Shown: one piece after another, positions 29,653-39,902 of the stretch | Layout: every line of letters begins with the position of its first letter | Numbering within the stretch: the stretch's first letter is position 1 | Source of the DNA: Thiogranum sp. | GTDB lineage: Bacteria; Pseudomonadota; Gammaproteobacteria; DSM-19610 | Direction: 5' to 3' | Length of the DNA: 64,000 bases | Assembly: GCA_030148775.1 (NCBI GenBank) | Contig: JASBST010000002.1 | Location: forward strand, 1 to 64,000 | Notes under the pieces: generated by a model | Databases searched by the model: none | What the model saw: only the letters and a program-made list of their open reading frames with translations | What the model was told of the DNA's origin: nothing | Translations under genes and position numbers: made by a program

Positions 29653-31527
29653 GTGAATATGACTCCGCCGTCGAGCTGCGATAAATCCGAAATCACAAGA
29701 CTGATCCAGAGTCAGCAGATCTCAACCGCCCATGAACGCTGTAAACAGTTGTGTTTACGGCATCCGAACGACGCGGAGGTCTGGTTTCTGATGGGTGCGA
29801 TCAACGGCCAGCTGGGTGATTTCTCCGTAGCCGAAAAATGCTGCCGTCGGGCGCTTGAGTTGGCACCCGGCCAACCAGCCCTATTGACCAACCTCGGGGT
29901 TGCCCTATTGCACCAGGGCAAAACCGAGGAAGCGAAGCGACAGCTGCAAGCCGCGACGCGAGCCGACGCTTCAAACGCCGCCGCATGGCTGGAGCTTGCC
30001 AATACCTACAAGCTAAGCGCGGAACCCAGAGAAGCGTTGCGCGCCTATGAACGGGTTCTGACTCTGCGACCGGGCGCCTACGCCGTCCACTACAATCTAG
30101 CGCTGACTCTACTGGAACTTGACCGAGACGACGACGCCAGCCGACATTTAGCGCAAGCTATCAAATTCAACAATCAGTTCCTGGATGCGTATCTACACCT
30201 GAGTGCAATATATATACAGAGACGACAGTTTCGACAGGCGGGCGAACTCCTAAAGAACGGCCTGCATGCACTGCCCGGGAATGCCGAGCTATATTTCCGA
30301 TTGGGGGTGGCATGCCAGGAACAGGGAGAGACCAACCGCGCCATCGAATGCTACCGACAAGCACTGGAGTCAGAACCCGCACACGTCGATGCTCATATCG
30401 GAATTGCCGGCGTGCTCGGCCTGGAAGGAAACTATGATGAGGCTCATCAAATACTGCGAAAAATACTAGCAGTACAACCACCGACGGCCTCACTCGGCAT
30501 AACGTTTGCAAATCTTGCATCACGGATCGGAGCCGAGCGGGAAGCCACCGACATGCTTCTGCAGCTCCTGAAAGAACAACACACGGAACGAATTCGCTCC
30601 AAATTGGAGTTTGCTCTTGCCAGCCTGTACGACCGCGCGGGCGAGTACGATACCGCCTTCGAATACTTTCGCAGCGCCAACCTCAACGCCGGCACCCGCT
30701 TCGACGCTCGCACCTGTACGGACGGATTTAACCGACTGAAAGCAGTATTTTACAGCTCTCGCTCCGAGCCGCGCGTTCGCACCTCCGACAACAGTTTGCG
30801 ACCTGTATTCATTGTTGGGCTACCGCGCTCTGGAACGTCGCTCGCAGAGCAAATTCTAGCCACTCATCCGAAAGTCTTCGGCGCAGGTGAGCTGCCACTG
30901 ATACATGAGTTACCTGAACGCGTTCGCGCAATAGCCGGCATGGCCGCGCCACCTTACCCTCAGTGCCTGAACCTGTTGACCTGTGAGCAGCTCGAAGCTC
31001 TGGCGCAAGAATACTTTGCGCATTTGAAAGCGCGTTCGGAAACGGCATCTTGGGTGGTTGACAAGGCACCGATCAATTTTTTACATCTTGGACTGATAGA
31101 CCGCATGTTCCCTGATGCCCGAATCATTCACTGCATGCGCGATCCGATGGACACCTGCCTATCGTGCTATTTCCACGATTTCAGCGGCGACTATGCCTAC
31201 GCGTACGACTTACGCGATCTTGGTTTCTACTACCGGCTCTATGAATCGCTTATGCATCATTGGCGTAAGCATCTCGATATAGCGATTCATAATGTTCGAT
31301 ACGAAGATATAGTAAATAAACCCGAACGTGAGATCCGACGGATGCTTGCCTTCTGCGGTCTGAACTGGGATCCAGCCTGCATGGAATTCCACAAAACAAA
31401 ACGAACAGTTGCTACAGCGAGTCACAGCCAAGTGCGACGGCCACTGTATTCCAGCTCCATAGGCCGCTGGCGCAACTATGAATCGCATCTTGCCGACCTC
31501 TCAGACGCATTGTATGGTGGTGATTGA
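29653..31527 (+). CDS. TPR-containing sulfotransferase, operon gene 3
   Basis: 624 residues. TPR units at 1-330 begin with DAEVWFLMGAINGQLGDFSV. The sulfotransferase domain has the PAPS loop RPVFIVGLPRSGTSLAEQIL near 383, VDKAPINFLHLGLIDRMFP, and the 3'-phosphate motif RIIHCMRDPMDTCLSCYFHD near 491. The C-terminal signature is SHSQVRRPLYSSSIGRWRNYE. The translated sequence is closest in layout to the gene at 25521. It begins 4 bases after the TPR-GT9 stop and its own stop overlaps the next start (ATGA at 31524-31527). Confidence 0.87.
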   Translation: MNMTPPSSCDKSEITRLIQSQQISTAHERCKQLCLRHPNDAEVWFLMGAINGQLGDFSVAEKCCRRALELAPGQPALLTNLGVALLHQGKTEEAKRQLQAATRADASNAAAWLELANTYKLSAEPREALRAYERVLTLRPGAYAVHYNLALTLLELDRDDDASRHLAQAIKFNNQFLDAYLHLSAIYIQRRQFRQAGELLKNGLHALPGNAELYFRLGVACQEQGETNRAIECYRQALESEPAHVDAHIGIAGVLGLEGNYDEAHQILRKILAVQPPTASLGITFANLASRIGAEREATDMLLQLLKEQHTERIRSKLEFALASLYDRAGEYDTAFEYFRSANLNAGTRFDARTCTDGFNRLKAVFYSSRSEPRVRTSDNSLRPVFIVGLPRSGTSLAEQILATHPKVFGAGELPLIHELPERVRAIAGMAAPPYPQCLNLLTCEQLEALAQEYFAHLKARSETASWVVDKAPINFLHLGLIDRMFPDARIIHCMRDPMDTCLSCYFHDFSGDYAYAYDLRDLGFYYRLYESLMHHWRKHLDIAIHNVRYEDIVNKPEREIRRMLAFCGLNWDPACMEFHKTKRTVATASHSQVRRPLYSSSIGRWRNYESHLADLSDALYGGD

Positions 31528-33605
31528 TGTCTAAAAACCGCGTGCTTGATCAAGTCCGCCATCTTTGCGGTTGTCAGCGTTTCGCCCAGGCAGCTTTACT
31601 TATCGATCACTACTGCGAATCTCACAGCGTGGACGCAGACACCTGGTACGTCCGAGCATCTGTGCATGCGCACCTAGGCAATCTTGATCAAGCAATCGAC
31701 AGCTGCCGCCGCGTCCTGATCGTTCGACCGCGAGACCGGGGGGCACGTTACAATCTTGCTGTCGCGCTACAGCATGCCGGACGACTGCACGAAGCCCGCG
31801 ACGCGTTTGACGAACTTCTAACGCAGTACCCCGACGACGTTCGGGCGCTGCGTGCCGCCGGAACTCTCAGCCTCCAGTTGGGCAATCTTGATCAGGCCGT
31901 CGCTCGGCTGCATCAGGCGGCGTCCAAAGAACCCGCCGACGACAACACACTTATCTCGCTGGCCGACGTCTTGCACAGAAAAAAAGCGGATAGAGAGGCG
32001 CTGAAAAAGCTTAATGCGGTTTCACCCGCCAGCAAGTCCACGGCAGAATACCAGTTTCTTCGCGGCGTGGTGTTGTATGCGCTGGGACGGCATGAACAGG
32101 CCCTGGATTGTTATCGGCATACGCTCAATCACGACCCGCGCAATGTTGGCGCTCTCAACAACCTCGGCCATCACGAAATGGAGCAGGGGCGTTTTGATAG
32201 CGCTGTCGACTATTTCCAACGTGCGGTGAATCACAACTACAAACATCCCCTCTGCCACCTTAATCTCGCCATTGCCCAGGAAAGCCTAGGCCACTTGGCG
32301 GTGGCGGTCGACAGCTACAAAACCGCTCTATCGCTCGATCCTGCATGTGCGGATGCCGCCGTGCAGATGGGCTTCTGCCTCACCGATATGGGCCGCTACA
32401 CCGAGGCCGACGCGGCCTTTATCGGCGTATTGGCCACTCGCCCGGGACACGAGCCTGCCCTGGCGGGTCGCGCCATGCTCCTGCACCGCAGGGGACAGAA
32501 CGCCGAGGCGCTCGATACGCTCGCACCCTGCCTCGCCTCTTCACGGCTCGATCCACAGGCGGCACAGGTTCTCGCCCGAGTTGCACCGCATATCGGTCGC
32601 ATTGAGGAATCCATTGTCTCGATCGAAAAGTCTCTAGAATCGGTACGAGGCGACCGGGACGCCGAAGCCTCTATGCGCTTCGCCCTGGGTGAACTCTATG
32701 ACAAATCGGGAGAGTACGATCGGGCCTTCACATGTTTCCGTGATGCAAACCGTGTCGCCCCCGGCCACTTCGATAGTGAGCAACACCGCCGCTTCATTGA
32801 TGATATACGCACCGTTTTCTCTCCACAGGCCATGCCACGACTTCCGCGCTCCGATCTCCACACACAACGGCCGGTTTTCATCGTCGGCATGCCGCGTTCT
32901 GGCACGACCCTCATCGAGCAGATACTGAGCGCCCATCCCGACGTTTACGGTGCGGGAGAACTCACCATAATCGGTGACATCGCGCATGGGCGGCTTCCCC
33001 TGACCCGCGGGTGGGCTCCATATCCGGCCTGGATCTCCCGTCTCGATGCGACCGACATCGGCCGCTTGACGGAAGCGTACCTCAACTCTCTTCCTCAAGC
33101 GTCATCCCACGCCGTACGAACGACGGACAAGATGCCGCATAACTTTCTCTATCTAGGGCTGATCGAGATGTTGTTCCCCGATGCCCGTGTCATTCATGTA
33201 AATCGGGATCCGCGCGACAACTGCCTCTCTCTTTATTTTCAGCGGATGAATCCGATGCACGCCTATACCCAGGACCTCCGGACGCTGGGAACTTACTACA
33301 TACAGTATGAGTCTTTAATGCGACACTGGAATCAAGTCGTCGGCATCCCCATGTTTAACGTAAGATACGAAGATGTGATCAACCACTTCGAGGAGACGTG
33401 CCGCTCCCTGATCACTTTTTGCGGCCTGAAATGGGATGCACGATGCTTGGCATTCCATGACATCGACCGCGCGGTCAATACACCCAGCTATGACCAAGTA
33501 CGCCGACCGATCTACCGCAGCTCGGTCGACAGATGGAAACACTACAAAGCGCATGTTAGCGGGCTAGTTGAAGCCCTGCATCCTGCCGGCACGGGGGATT
33601 TCTGA
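31524..33605 (+). CDS. TPR-containing sulfotransferase, operon gene 4
   Basis: 693 residues, the longest of the family here. TPR units at 1-395 include DADTWYVRASVHAHLGNLDQ at the start. The PAPS loop is RPVFIVGMPRSGTTLIEQIL near 450, followed by TDKMPHNFLYLGLIEMLFPD. The 3'-phosphate motif is VIHVNRDPRDNCLSLYFQRM near 555, in which the usual Cys after His is Val and the FHDF block is FQRM. It therefore belongs with the 33607 gene as a somewhat different subtype. The C-terminal signature is SYDQVRRPIYRSSVDRWKHY. Four-base overlap with the preceding gene. Confidence 0.87.
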   Translation: MMSKNRVLDQVRHLCGCQRFAQAALLIDHYCESHSVDADTWYVRASVHAHLGNLDQAIDSCRRVLIVRPRDRGARYNLAVALQHAGRLHEARDAFDELLTQYPDDVRALRAAGTLSLQLGNLDQAVARLHQAASKEPADDNTLISLADVLHRKKADREALKKLNAVSPASKSTAEYQFLRGVVLYALGRHEQALDCYRHTLNHDPRNVGALNNLGHHEMEQGRFDSAVDYFQRAVNHNYKHPLCHLNLAIAQESLGHLAVAVDSYKTALSLDPACADAAVQMGFCLTDMGRYTEADAAFIGVLATRPGHEPALAGRAMLLHRRGQNAEALDTLAPCLASSRLDPQAAQVLARVAPHIGRIEESIVSIEKSLESVRGDRDAEASMRFALGELYDKSGEYDRAFTCFRDANRVAPGHFDSEQHRRFIDDIRTVFSPQAMPRLPRSDLHTQRPVFIVGMPRSGTTLIEQILSAHPDVYGAGELTIIGDIAHGRLPLTRGWAPYPAWISRLDATDIGRLTEAYLNSLPQASSHAVRTTDKMPHNFLYLGLIEMLFPDARVIHVNRDPRDNCLSLYFQRMNPMHAYTQDLRTLGTYYIQYESLMRHWNQVVGIPMFNVRYEDVINHFEETCRSLITFCGLKWDARCLAFHDIDRAVNTPSYDQVRRPIYRSSVDRWKHYKAHVSGLVEALHPAGTGDF

Positions 33606-33606
33606 C

Positions 33607-35472
33607 ATGAACAACAGGGCACTCAAACAAAGAGCCACCAGTCTGTTTCACGCGCAAGACTACACCGCAGCGTGCGGTTTGCTGAGTCAGTGCTGCGAGC
33701 AAACACCGGGCGACATCGAGGCGTGGTACCTGTTTGGCGTGGCCAGCGCCATGCTCGGCCACCTCGGAAACGCGGAAACTGCGTGCCGACGAGTACTTAA
33801 ACTGAATCCCGCCATCCCCGGCGCTTATGTCAATCTCGTGAATGTTTTGTTAATGACCGATCGTGTTCCAGAGGCTGTCGATGCTTGTCTGAAAGGCTTG
33901 GAGTGCGCCCCAAAAAATGCTCAGCTCAAGAGCCTGCTCGGTACCATCAGATGGCGCGAGGGGAAAATTCCTGAAGCGATTTCAGAGTTCGAAGCTGCAA
34001 TTGCGCTGGACCCAGACCAAGCGGAGACACAGAACAATCTCGGTGCGCTGTTATGGGAACAGCGTCGCTTCGAAGAAGCCGCAATTTACCTGCAACGCGC
34101 GCTGTCTCTAGCGCCGGAGTATGCAGATGCGCACGCCAATCTCGGCAACGTCTTGACCGAGATGGACCGGACCGACGAGGCCATTCACTGCTATCGCAAG
34201 GCGCTGCAATTGCGGCCTGAGCTATCCAAGAATCACTGCAATCTCGGCAAAGCCTTACAGACTCAGGGCGATGACAGCGCCGCCATGACGTGTTTCGATG
34301 CAGCGATCAGAACAAATCCTGCGGACGTAGAGGCAATCATCGCGAAGTGTGAACTTCTCGAAGTAATGAATAGAGCGGACGAAGGGCGGGAACTAATAGC
34401 GCCCTTGATGAAACGTAAAACCCCTTCTGCAAAGGCGGCACTGGCGTATGCCAAACTCGCATCCGATCAACAAACTAGATACCAAGCTATCGAATATCTC
34501 GAATCGGTCTTGCATGGCTACGTTCCCCCACGCGAGCAGGTCGATATTCACTTCGCGCTCGGGGATATGTATGACGGCATCGAGGAATACGACAGCGCCT
34601 TTCGTCACTACCGTATTGGCAACGAAGCAGATTCCCGGCCGTTTGACCCCGAAAAAGCCAAGTTCTCTGTCAGCAATATAATGCAGTCGTTCTGCAAGCA
34701 GACGCTGGGCAGCCTGCCGCGTGCGGAATGCGACTCGGAAGCCCCCATGTTTATCCTCGGCATGCCCCGATCAGGCACGTCTTTGGCGGAGCAAATACTG
34801 GCCAGTCACTCCGACGTTCACGGTGGCGGCGAGCTCGATTGGCTCTGTAGTATTACCGGCCGCCTGCCTGCGTTGCTCGGCAGCTCTCAACCGTATCCGG
34901 GCTGTATTCGCCTGCTGACAGCGCAGGCTATCAACACGTGCGCTCATGAGCATCTGGATCGACTGCGCACATTGGCTCCGCAGGCGCAGCGCATCAGCGA
35001 CAAAACCCCCATGAATTTTCTCGATATCGGACTGATCACACTATTATTCCCAAAAGCGAGGATTGTCCACTGCCGGCGCGATGCGCGTGACAATTGCCTG
35101 TCTATTTACTTTCATCGTTTCAATGCCCACCATGCCTATGCGACTGATCTAAGATCGCTGGGGTTATTTTACGGGCTATACGAACAGTTGATGCAGTATT
35201 GGGAGAACGTCCTTACAACAGAAATTTTTCGGATGGGCTATGAAGAGACAGTAGCCAAGCCCGAGGACATGACCCGCGACCTGATAGCGTTTGTCGGTCT
35301 GGAGTGGCAGGAAGCCTGTCTGCGATTCTACGATTCGCGCCGCATCGTGCACACCCCCAGCTACAAGCAGGTTCGACAACCGATCTATAGCCGATCCGTC
35401 TGGCGCTGGAAACACTATGAGCAGCACCTTGACCCGCTGCTGGAAGCCCTAGCACGGCCTCTGAAGATATGA
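33607..35472 (+). CDS. TPR-containing sulfotransferase, operon gene 5
   Basis: 621 residues from the ATG at 33607, one base after the previous stop; the in-frame ATG at 33568 lies inside the preceding gene and is rejected. TPR units (1-330) open with DIEAWYLFGVASAMLGHLGN. The sulfotransferase domain has the PAPS loop APMFILGMPRSGTSLAEQIL near 379, SDKTPMNFLDIGLITLLFPK, and the 3'-phosphate motif IVHCRRDARDNCLSIYFHRF near 485. The C-terminal signature is SYKQVRQPIYSRSVWRWKHYE. Its stop overlaps the next start by four bases (ATGA at 35469-35472). Confidence 0.87.
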   Translation: MNNRALKQRATSLFHAQDYTAACGLLSQCCEQTPGDIEAWYLFGVASAMLGHLGNAETACRRVLKLNPAIPGAYVNLVNVLLMTDRVPEAVDACLKGLECAPKNAQLKSLLGTIRWREGKIPEAISEFEAAIALDPDQAETQNNLGALLWEQRRFEEAAIYLQRALSLAPEYADAHANLGNVLTEMDRTDEAIHCYRKALQLRPELSKNHCNLGKALQTQGDDSAAMTCFDAAIRTNPADVEAIIAKCELLEVMNRADEGRELIAPLMKRKTPSAKAALAYAKLASDQQTRYQAIEYLESVLHGYVPPREQVDIHFALGDMYDGIEEYDSAFRHYRIGNEADSRPFDPEKAKFSVSNIMQSFCKQTLGSLPRAECDSEAPMFILGMPRSGTSLAEQILASHSDVHGGGELDWLCSITGRLPALLGSSQPYPGCIRLLTAQAINTCAHEHLDRLRTLAPQAQRISDKTPMNFLDIGLITLLFPKARIVHCRRDARDNCLSIYFHRFNAHHAYATDLRSLGLFYGLYEQLMQYWENVLTTEIFRMGYEETVAKPEDMTRDLIAFVGLEWQEACLRFYDSRRIVHTPSYKQVRQPIYSRSVWRWKHYEQHLDPLLEALARPLKI

Positions 35473-37442
35473 CCACGCCCGTTCCCATCGCCGAACTTAA
35501 GCGGCAGGCGGAAAACGCATTTTCGGCTGGCGACCTACATGCCGCCCGGGACCTGCTCAGGAAGATTTGCTCGGCAGCTCCGGACGACTTTGAGGCCTGG
35601 CAGCATATGGGCCATGCCTGCGAGCATTTGGCACTGTTCGAGGACGCGCTGCTTGCCTGGAACGGCGCACTGCGGGTAAAGAAGACGTCGGCCATGGCGC
35701 TGTACGGCCTGGCACAGGCACAGCTGCAACTGGGCGATTTTCAAGGCTGCATCATAACCTGCCGCAACTCGCTGGCGCACGATGCTTCCCGGGTCGGCAT
35801 CCGTACGCTGTTCGCGCGCGCAGCCTTGGCGCTCGGTCAAAGCGAAGACGCGGTAGAGTGTCTACGGCAAGCACTTGTCCTGAAAGCGGACTCCGCGCCC
35901 TTGCATCATGAGCTCGGGAAAGCTCTGCTTGCCCAGCAGAAGGCTGAACAGGCGATGGACTGTTTTCACCAGGCCATCAAGATTGACGCTACTAATATTC
36001 AATATTTTTTGGATCGTGGTCTGTGCTTTTTAGGACAAGGGGATCTGATAGCCGCCGCGCGGGACTTTAGCATTTGCACAGAAATGCAACCGAACTATGT
36101 ACCTGCCCTGATTAACCTGGGCATGATCGCGCTCGCCGAGGATCGACTCCAGGACGCCATGATCTATTATAAAAAAGCGCTGACCGCAGACCCGGCTTCG
36201 ACCGAGACACTTTGCAATATAGGGCATCTGCTTCTGCTTATGCACGATTATGAAGGCGCTCTGGCACATTACCGCCAGGCCGCTCGGATCGCTCCCGATG
36301 ATCCGATCGCCGCGGCAGGCGAGGCCAGCGCCCTGGAACGCCAGGGCGACAAAGAAGCCGCGCTGCATCGTCTCGAACCCTTTCTCGAAACTGAAAACAC
36401 GCATTCTCGAATCGCCTGCGCCTTCGCAACCGCCAGTTCGGCCAAAAAGCAGGAGCGCAACGCCGCCGCGCTAATGGAACGCGTGTTACAAAAACAGTTC
36501 CTGACTCGCGACGAACAAACCAATCTACATTTCGAACTGGGACGCCTCTACGATCGCTTTGGCGAATACGACAAGGCCTTCCGGCACTACGCGCAAGGCA
36601 ACGCCGCGGTACCGCGCTGTTTTGATCGTGACCGGCACAGCTCGGCGATCGACGAAATGATTTCTACTTTTTCCGTAGACTTCTTCGCCCAGACAAAACC
36701 AGCATCCAATACGGATGAAATGCCTATTTTCATCGTCGGTATGTCCCGTTCAGGCACCAGTCTGATCGAGCAGATACTTGACAGCCATCCCAACGTACAC
36801 GGCGCCGGGGAACTGGAAAAGATCAAGAAAATCGCCGCTCGATTAGCGCAGCAGGGCGGTTCTATGGGCACCCTTCCGCAATATCTTACCCGGATTCGCC
36901 GAGGCGAAATCGACCAACAGGCGATGACTCATCTCACTTGGTTGCATGCCGTCGCCCCAGGCGCCCGTTTCGTTACCGACAAGATGCCCAGCAACTACAT
37001 GTTCCTGGGATTGATCGCGCTGTTGTTTCCAAAAGCGCGCGTGATCCACTGCCGGCGCAATCCAATGGATTCCTGTCTCTCGTGCTACTTTCACCAGTTC
37101 GCCAGGGGCCACGACTACAGCTACGACTTAGGCAATCTCGGTCACTACTACCGGGAATACGAACGACTCATGCGCCACTGGCGTGAGACCCTGCCGTTGC
37201 GCATGATCGATATCCAGTACGAACAGTTAATAGAGAAATTCGAACCCGTCACCCGAGGATTGCTGGATTTTCTCGGGCTTGACTGGAACCCGGCGTGTCT
37301 CGCCTTTCACCGCAACCCTCGCCTGGTATCCACAGCAAGCTATGACCAAGTGCGCCAGCCGTTGTACAGCCGATCGGCAGGGCGCTGGCGAAACTATGAG
37401 CAACATCTCAAGCCATTGGGAAAAGCGCTAAAACAAGAATAG
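35469..37442 (+). CDS. TPR-containing sulfotransferase, operon gene 6
   Basis: 657 residues. TPR units at 1-360 start with DFEAWQHMGHACEHLALFED, the most diverged version of the shared first repeat. The PAPS loop near 418 reads MPIFIVGMSRSGTSLIEQIL, with Ser replacing the Pro found in every paralogue; the catalytic-loop Arg, Gly and Thr/Ser are kept. The 3'-phosphate motif is VIHCRRNPMDSCLSCYFHQF near 524, and the C-terminal signature is SYDQVRQPLYSRSAGRWRNYE. Last gene of the tightly packed operon; the following oxygenase gene starts about 100 bases later and may be co-transcribed. Confidence 0.87.
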   Translation: MTTPVPIAELKRQAENAFSAGDLHAARDLLRKICSAAPDDFEAWQHMGHACEHLALFEDALLAWNGALRVKKTSAMALYGLAQAQLQLGDFQGCIITCRNSLAHDASRVGIRTLFARAALALGQSEDAVECLRQALVLKADSAPLHHELGKALLAQQKAEQAMDCFHQAIKIDATNIQYFLDRGLCFLGQGDLIAAARDFSICTEMQPNYVPALINLGMIALAEDRLQDAMIYYKKALTADPASTETLCNIGHLLLLMHDYEGALAHYRQAARIAPDDPIAAAGEASALERQGDKEAALHRLEPFLETENTHSRIACAFATASSAKKQERNAAALMERVLQKQFLTRDEQTNLHFELGRLYDRFGEYDKAFRHYAQGNAAVPRCFDRDRHSSAIDEMISTFSVDFFAQTKPASNTDEMPIFIVGMSRSGTSLIEQILDSHPNVHGAGELEKIKKIAARLAQQGGSMGTLPQYLTRIRRGEIDQQAMTHLTWLHAVAPGARFVTDKMPSNYMFLGLIALLFPKARVIHCRRNPMDSCLSCYFHQFARGHDYSYDLGNLGHYYREYERLMRHWRETLPLRMIDIQYEQLIEKFEPVTRGLLDFLGLDWNPACLAFHRNPRLVSTASYDQVRQPLYSRSAGRWRNYEQHLKPLGKALKQE

Positions 37443-37546
37443 GCTATTACGGACCTGCCGGCCAACCCCGTAAATTCGCCGGACAGGCCGCTGTAAGTTT
37501 GATATCGTAACAGCGTTCTGCAACCGCCGAGCCCATGGAGCGCGAA

Positions 37547-38257
37547 ATGTCTTACGACTGGATCAATACCGCCATCGACACGATAGAGCTAAGGCAGCAG
37601 TTCGGACGAAAAGGACGCTTGCGGATAACTAACATACTCGAACCCACTCGCGCTGTCGCCATCCAGCGAGAGCTTGCTACATTGGCCACATGGACACTCT
37701 GTTATATAGAAAAGGGGCAACCGCACGGCGTTGCGCTGCACGAGTGGGACACGTGGGGACCGACACGCCAAGCCCACTTTCTAGCCGCGGTCAACAAAAC
37801 CGCAGCCAGCGGCTTCCAGTTTCTTTATCTGCATCACGCGCTGACAGAGCTTCCGACCACCACTGCCCCCGACTCGGCACTGAGACAATTTCAGGGGTAT
37901 CTCCAATCCTGGCGTTTCATCGAATTTCTCAAATCCGTCACTGGTAGTCAAGATGGCGTACGCGTAGATGCCCATGCCGCCCGCTTTTCCTCCGGTCACT
38001 TCCTCAACAGGCATAACGACTCGGAAGATCCGGCCCGGCGCATTGCCTATGTGTTCAATTTTACGCCTGAGTGGCGCGCGGACTGGGGCGGAACACTGCA
38101 TTTCATGGAACGAGACGGCACTATCAGCGATTCCTTTGCACCTCTGTTCAATTCGCTGGTGCTGTTTCGGGTACCTGTACTTCACTATGTCGCCCCGGTT
38201 GCCGCATTTTCGCCGACGCCGCGCCTATCGATCACCGGCTGGCTGTATGCGCAATAG
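37547..38257 (+). CDS. 2-oxoglutarate/Fe(II) oxygenase, prolyl 4-hydroxylase-like
   Basis: 236 residues from the ATG at 37547, chosen because GGAG ends six bases before it; the ATG at 37535 is the alternative. The C-terminal double-stranded beta-helix holds the iron ligands His156-x-Asp158 (NRHNDSED) and His213 (LHYVAPV), and the 2-oxoglutarate-binding Arg226 (PRLSITGWLYA). The family hydroxylates proline or a related side chain in proteins or peptides. Placed right after the sulfotransferase operon, it could create the hydroxyl that other enzymes here modify; that link is inference. A decayed copy of its 3' end lies at 42016-42080. Confidence 0.83.
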   Translation: MSYDWINTAIDTIELRQQFGRKGRLRITNILEPTRAVAIQRELATLATWTLCYIEKGQPHGVALHEWDTWGPTRQAHFLAAVNKTAASGFQFLYLHHALTELPTTTAPDSALRQFQGYLQSWRFIEFLKSVTGSQDGVRVDAHAARFSSGHFLNRHNDSEDPARRIAYVFNFTPEWRADWGGTLHFMERDGTISDSFAPLFNSLVLFRVPVLHYVAPVAAFSPTPRLSITGWLYAQ

Positions 38258-38402
38258 CGAAGGTGCGCTACCCGTCCTGCCGATGGGTATGGCCGGAAAC
38301 CGACTAATACGCATCTACCGGACTTTTCGGAATAGACTGAATGGGTTAGCCAAGGTATGATCGGGTGATCAACCACTATCAGTATCGTGTCGTTACCTGG
38401 GT

Positions 38403-39023
38403 ATGCACACTCATCAACGCAACCATTGCATTATTTCCGGAACAGGCCGGGCCGGCACATCATTCCTCGTACAATTGCTAACGTACCTGGGTCTCGACAC
38501 TGGATATACGGCATCCAACTTGGTTCTACATGCTGGCGCCAGGGCAGGACTCGAGCATGATATACGCATGCCGGATTGCCCCTATATCATAAAAAGTCCC
38601 TGGCTGTGTGATTATCTCGCCCATGTTCTGGAATCCGGAAGAATCAAGATAGACCACGCGTATATTCCCTTCCGTGCGCTGCCGGCGGCAGCGGAAAGTC
38701 GAATATTTGTGGAAAAACAAGTGAATGGGCCGCACTCATACAAAGGGTGTCCCGGTGGACTGTGGCACACCAGAAACCCTGAAGAGCAGGAATCGATCCT
38801 CGCCAGACAATTCTTCAAGCTCGTAACTGTACTGGGGGAGTGGGATATTCCGACAACGTTCCTCTCATATCCGAAGCTGGTACGCGACCCAGAGTATTTG
38901 TATCGCAAGTTAAGATTTCTTGTTGAGGATATTGAGTTTACCTGTTTCGAGCGCGTATTCCGTGGCACCGTAAGACCTGAGTGGGTACACTCCTTCGGTG
39001 AAGAGGCGGGAGATGGTAAGTGA
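38403..39023 (+). CDS. sulfotransferase-like P-loop protein
   Basis: 206 residues without TPRs. The N-terminal loop CIISGTGRAGTSFLVQLLTY (residues 9-28) matches the P-loop of sulfotransferase-fold proteins. A later SYPKLVRDPEYLYRKLRFLV segment resembles the region that follows the 3'-phosphate site in that fold. Short for a sulfotransferase and lacking a clear 3'-phosphate RxPxD motif, so activity is uncertain. It starts 145 bases after the hydroxylase gene; part of its sequence recurs in the remnant at 42084-42116. Confidence 0.65.
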   Translation: MHTHQRNHCIISGTGRAGTSFLVQLLTYLGLDTGYTASNLVLHAGARAGLEHDIRMPDCPYIIKSPWLCDYLAHVLESGRIKIDHAYIPFRALPAAAESRIFVEKQVNGPHSYKGCPGGLWHTRNPEEQESILARQFFKLVTVLGEWDIPTTFLSYPKLVRDPEYLYRKLRFLVEDIEFTCFERVFRGTVRPEWVHSFGEEAGDGK

Positions 39024-39132
39024 CGTTTGTGATAGACCGGTGGGGAGTGATTATCGGAAGCAGCAAGCTGCGGTTTCATGACGCTATGGGTGGTGAAAAA
39101 TCCATGCTTGACCGGGCAAAAGAGTGACACAC

Positions 39133-39813
39133 ATGGCTGAACCAAAGATACTGGTCATAATTCCCACATACAATCGTCCTGCCATGTGCGGTCGGGCAAT
39201 AGAGAGCTTGCGAAGACAGGACTTCCAGGATTGGTTGCTGGTGGTAGCCAAAAACGGTGGCGCCAAACATCTTACCGACTACGTTAATGCTCTCGGGGAT
39301 CAGTTGGCTCAACCACGGACGCGACTACTGGTGTTACCGGAAAAGGGGCTCGGCTATGCCCTGAATGAAGCTGTTCGTCATTTCGGGACTCCACCTTTTT
39401 TTGCCGTCCTGGAAGATGATGATGAATGGGCGCCGGAGTTTCTCTCGACTATGTATCGATACATTACGGAGACCGGGGCTGATGCGGTACACTGCATGCA
39501 GATCCAGGAGCCGGATAACAAGCAATCTAACGGTGCACCCATGGACAAGGCTCGTATTCGGATGGTGAACTGGATAAATTTCCCCATGTGCTTGTTCCGG
39601 GTCGACATGTTTCACAAAGTAGACGGTTTCTGCAACGACGCAGGGCCGGCAACGGACTGGGATTGGCACCTTCGCAACCTGGCGGCGGGAGCGCGATATG
39701 AATTCCTGAACCAGGTGTTGGTGAGGCACCACTGGCATGGCTCCAACTACTGTGTGCAGGTGGATGGCCGACCGTTCGTTATGGAGCGTATGCAGCAGGG
39801 TTTTTACGGGTAA
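39133..39813 (+). CDS. glycosyltransferase family 2
   Basis: 226 residues from the ATG at 39133; an in-frame GTG at 39124 would add three residues. GT-A fold: KILVIIPTYNRPAMCGRAIE at the N-terminus, then VLEDDDEWAPEFLSTMYRYI with the DxD metal motif at about residues 97-100. A later GPATDWDWHLRNLAAGARYE carries the acceptor-side acidic/Trp motif. No membrane helix. Probably adds one sugar to a cytoplasmic acceptor; donor unknown. Part of a loosely spaced set with the P-loop protein and the methyltransferase. Confidence 0.85.
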   Translation: MAEPKILVIIPTYNRPAMCGRAIESLRRQDFQDWLLVVAKNGGAKHLTDYVNALGDQLAQPRTRLLVLPEKGLGYALNEAVRHFGTPPFFAVLEDDDEWAPEFLSTMYRYITETGADAVHCMQIQEPDNKQSNGAPMDKARIRMVNWINFPMCLFRVDMFHKVDGFCNDAGPATDWDWHLRNLAAGARYEFLNQVLVRHHWHGSNYCVQVDGRPFVMERMQQGFYG

Positions 39814-39902
39814 CGCTATCGTGTGTGGTTTAGTGGGACCCGCGTATACGTTAACTGTCTTTCAAGCGCATGAAAGGTAGGTAGTTATGAGAGGGATGGG
39901 CT

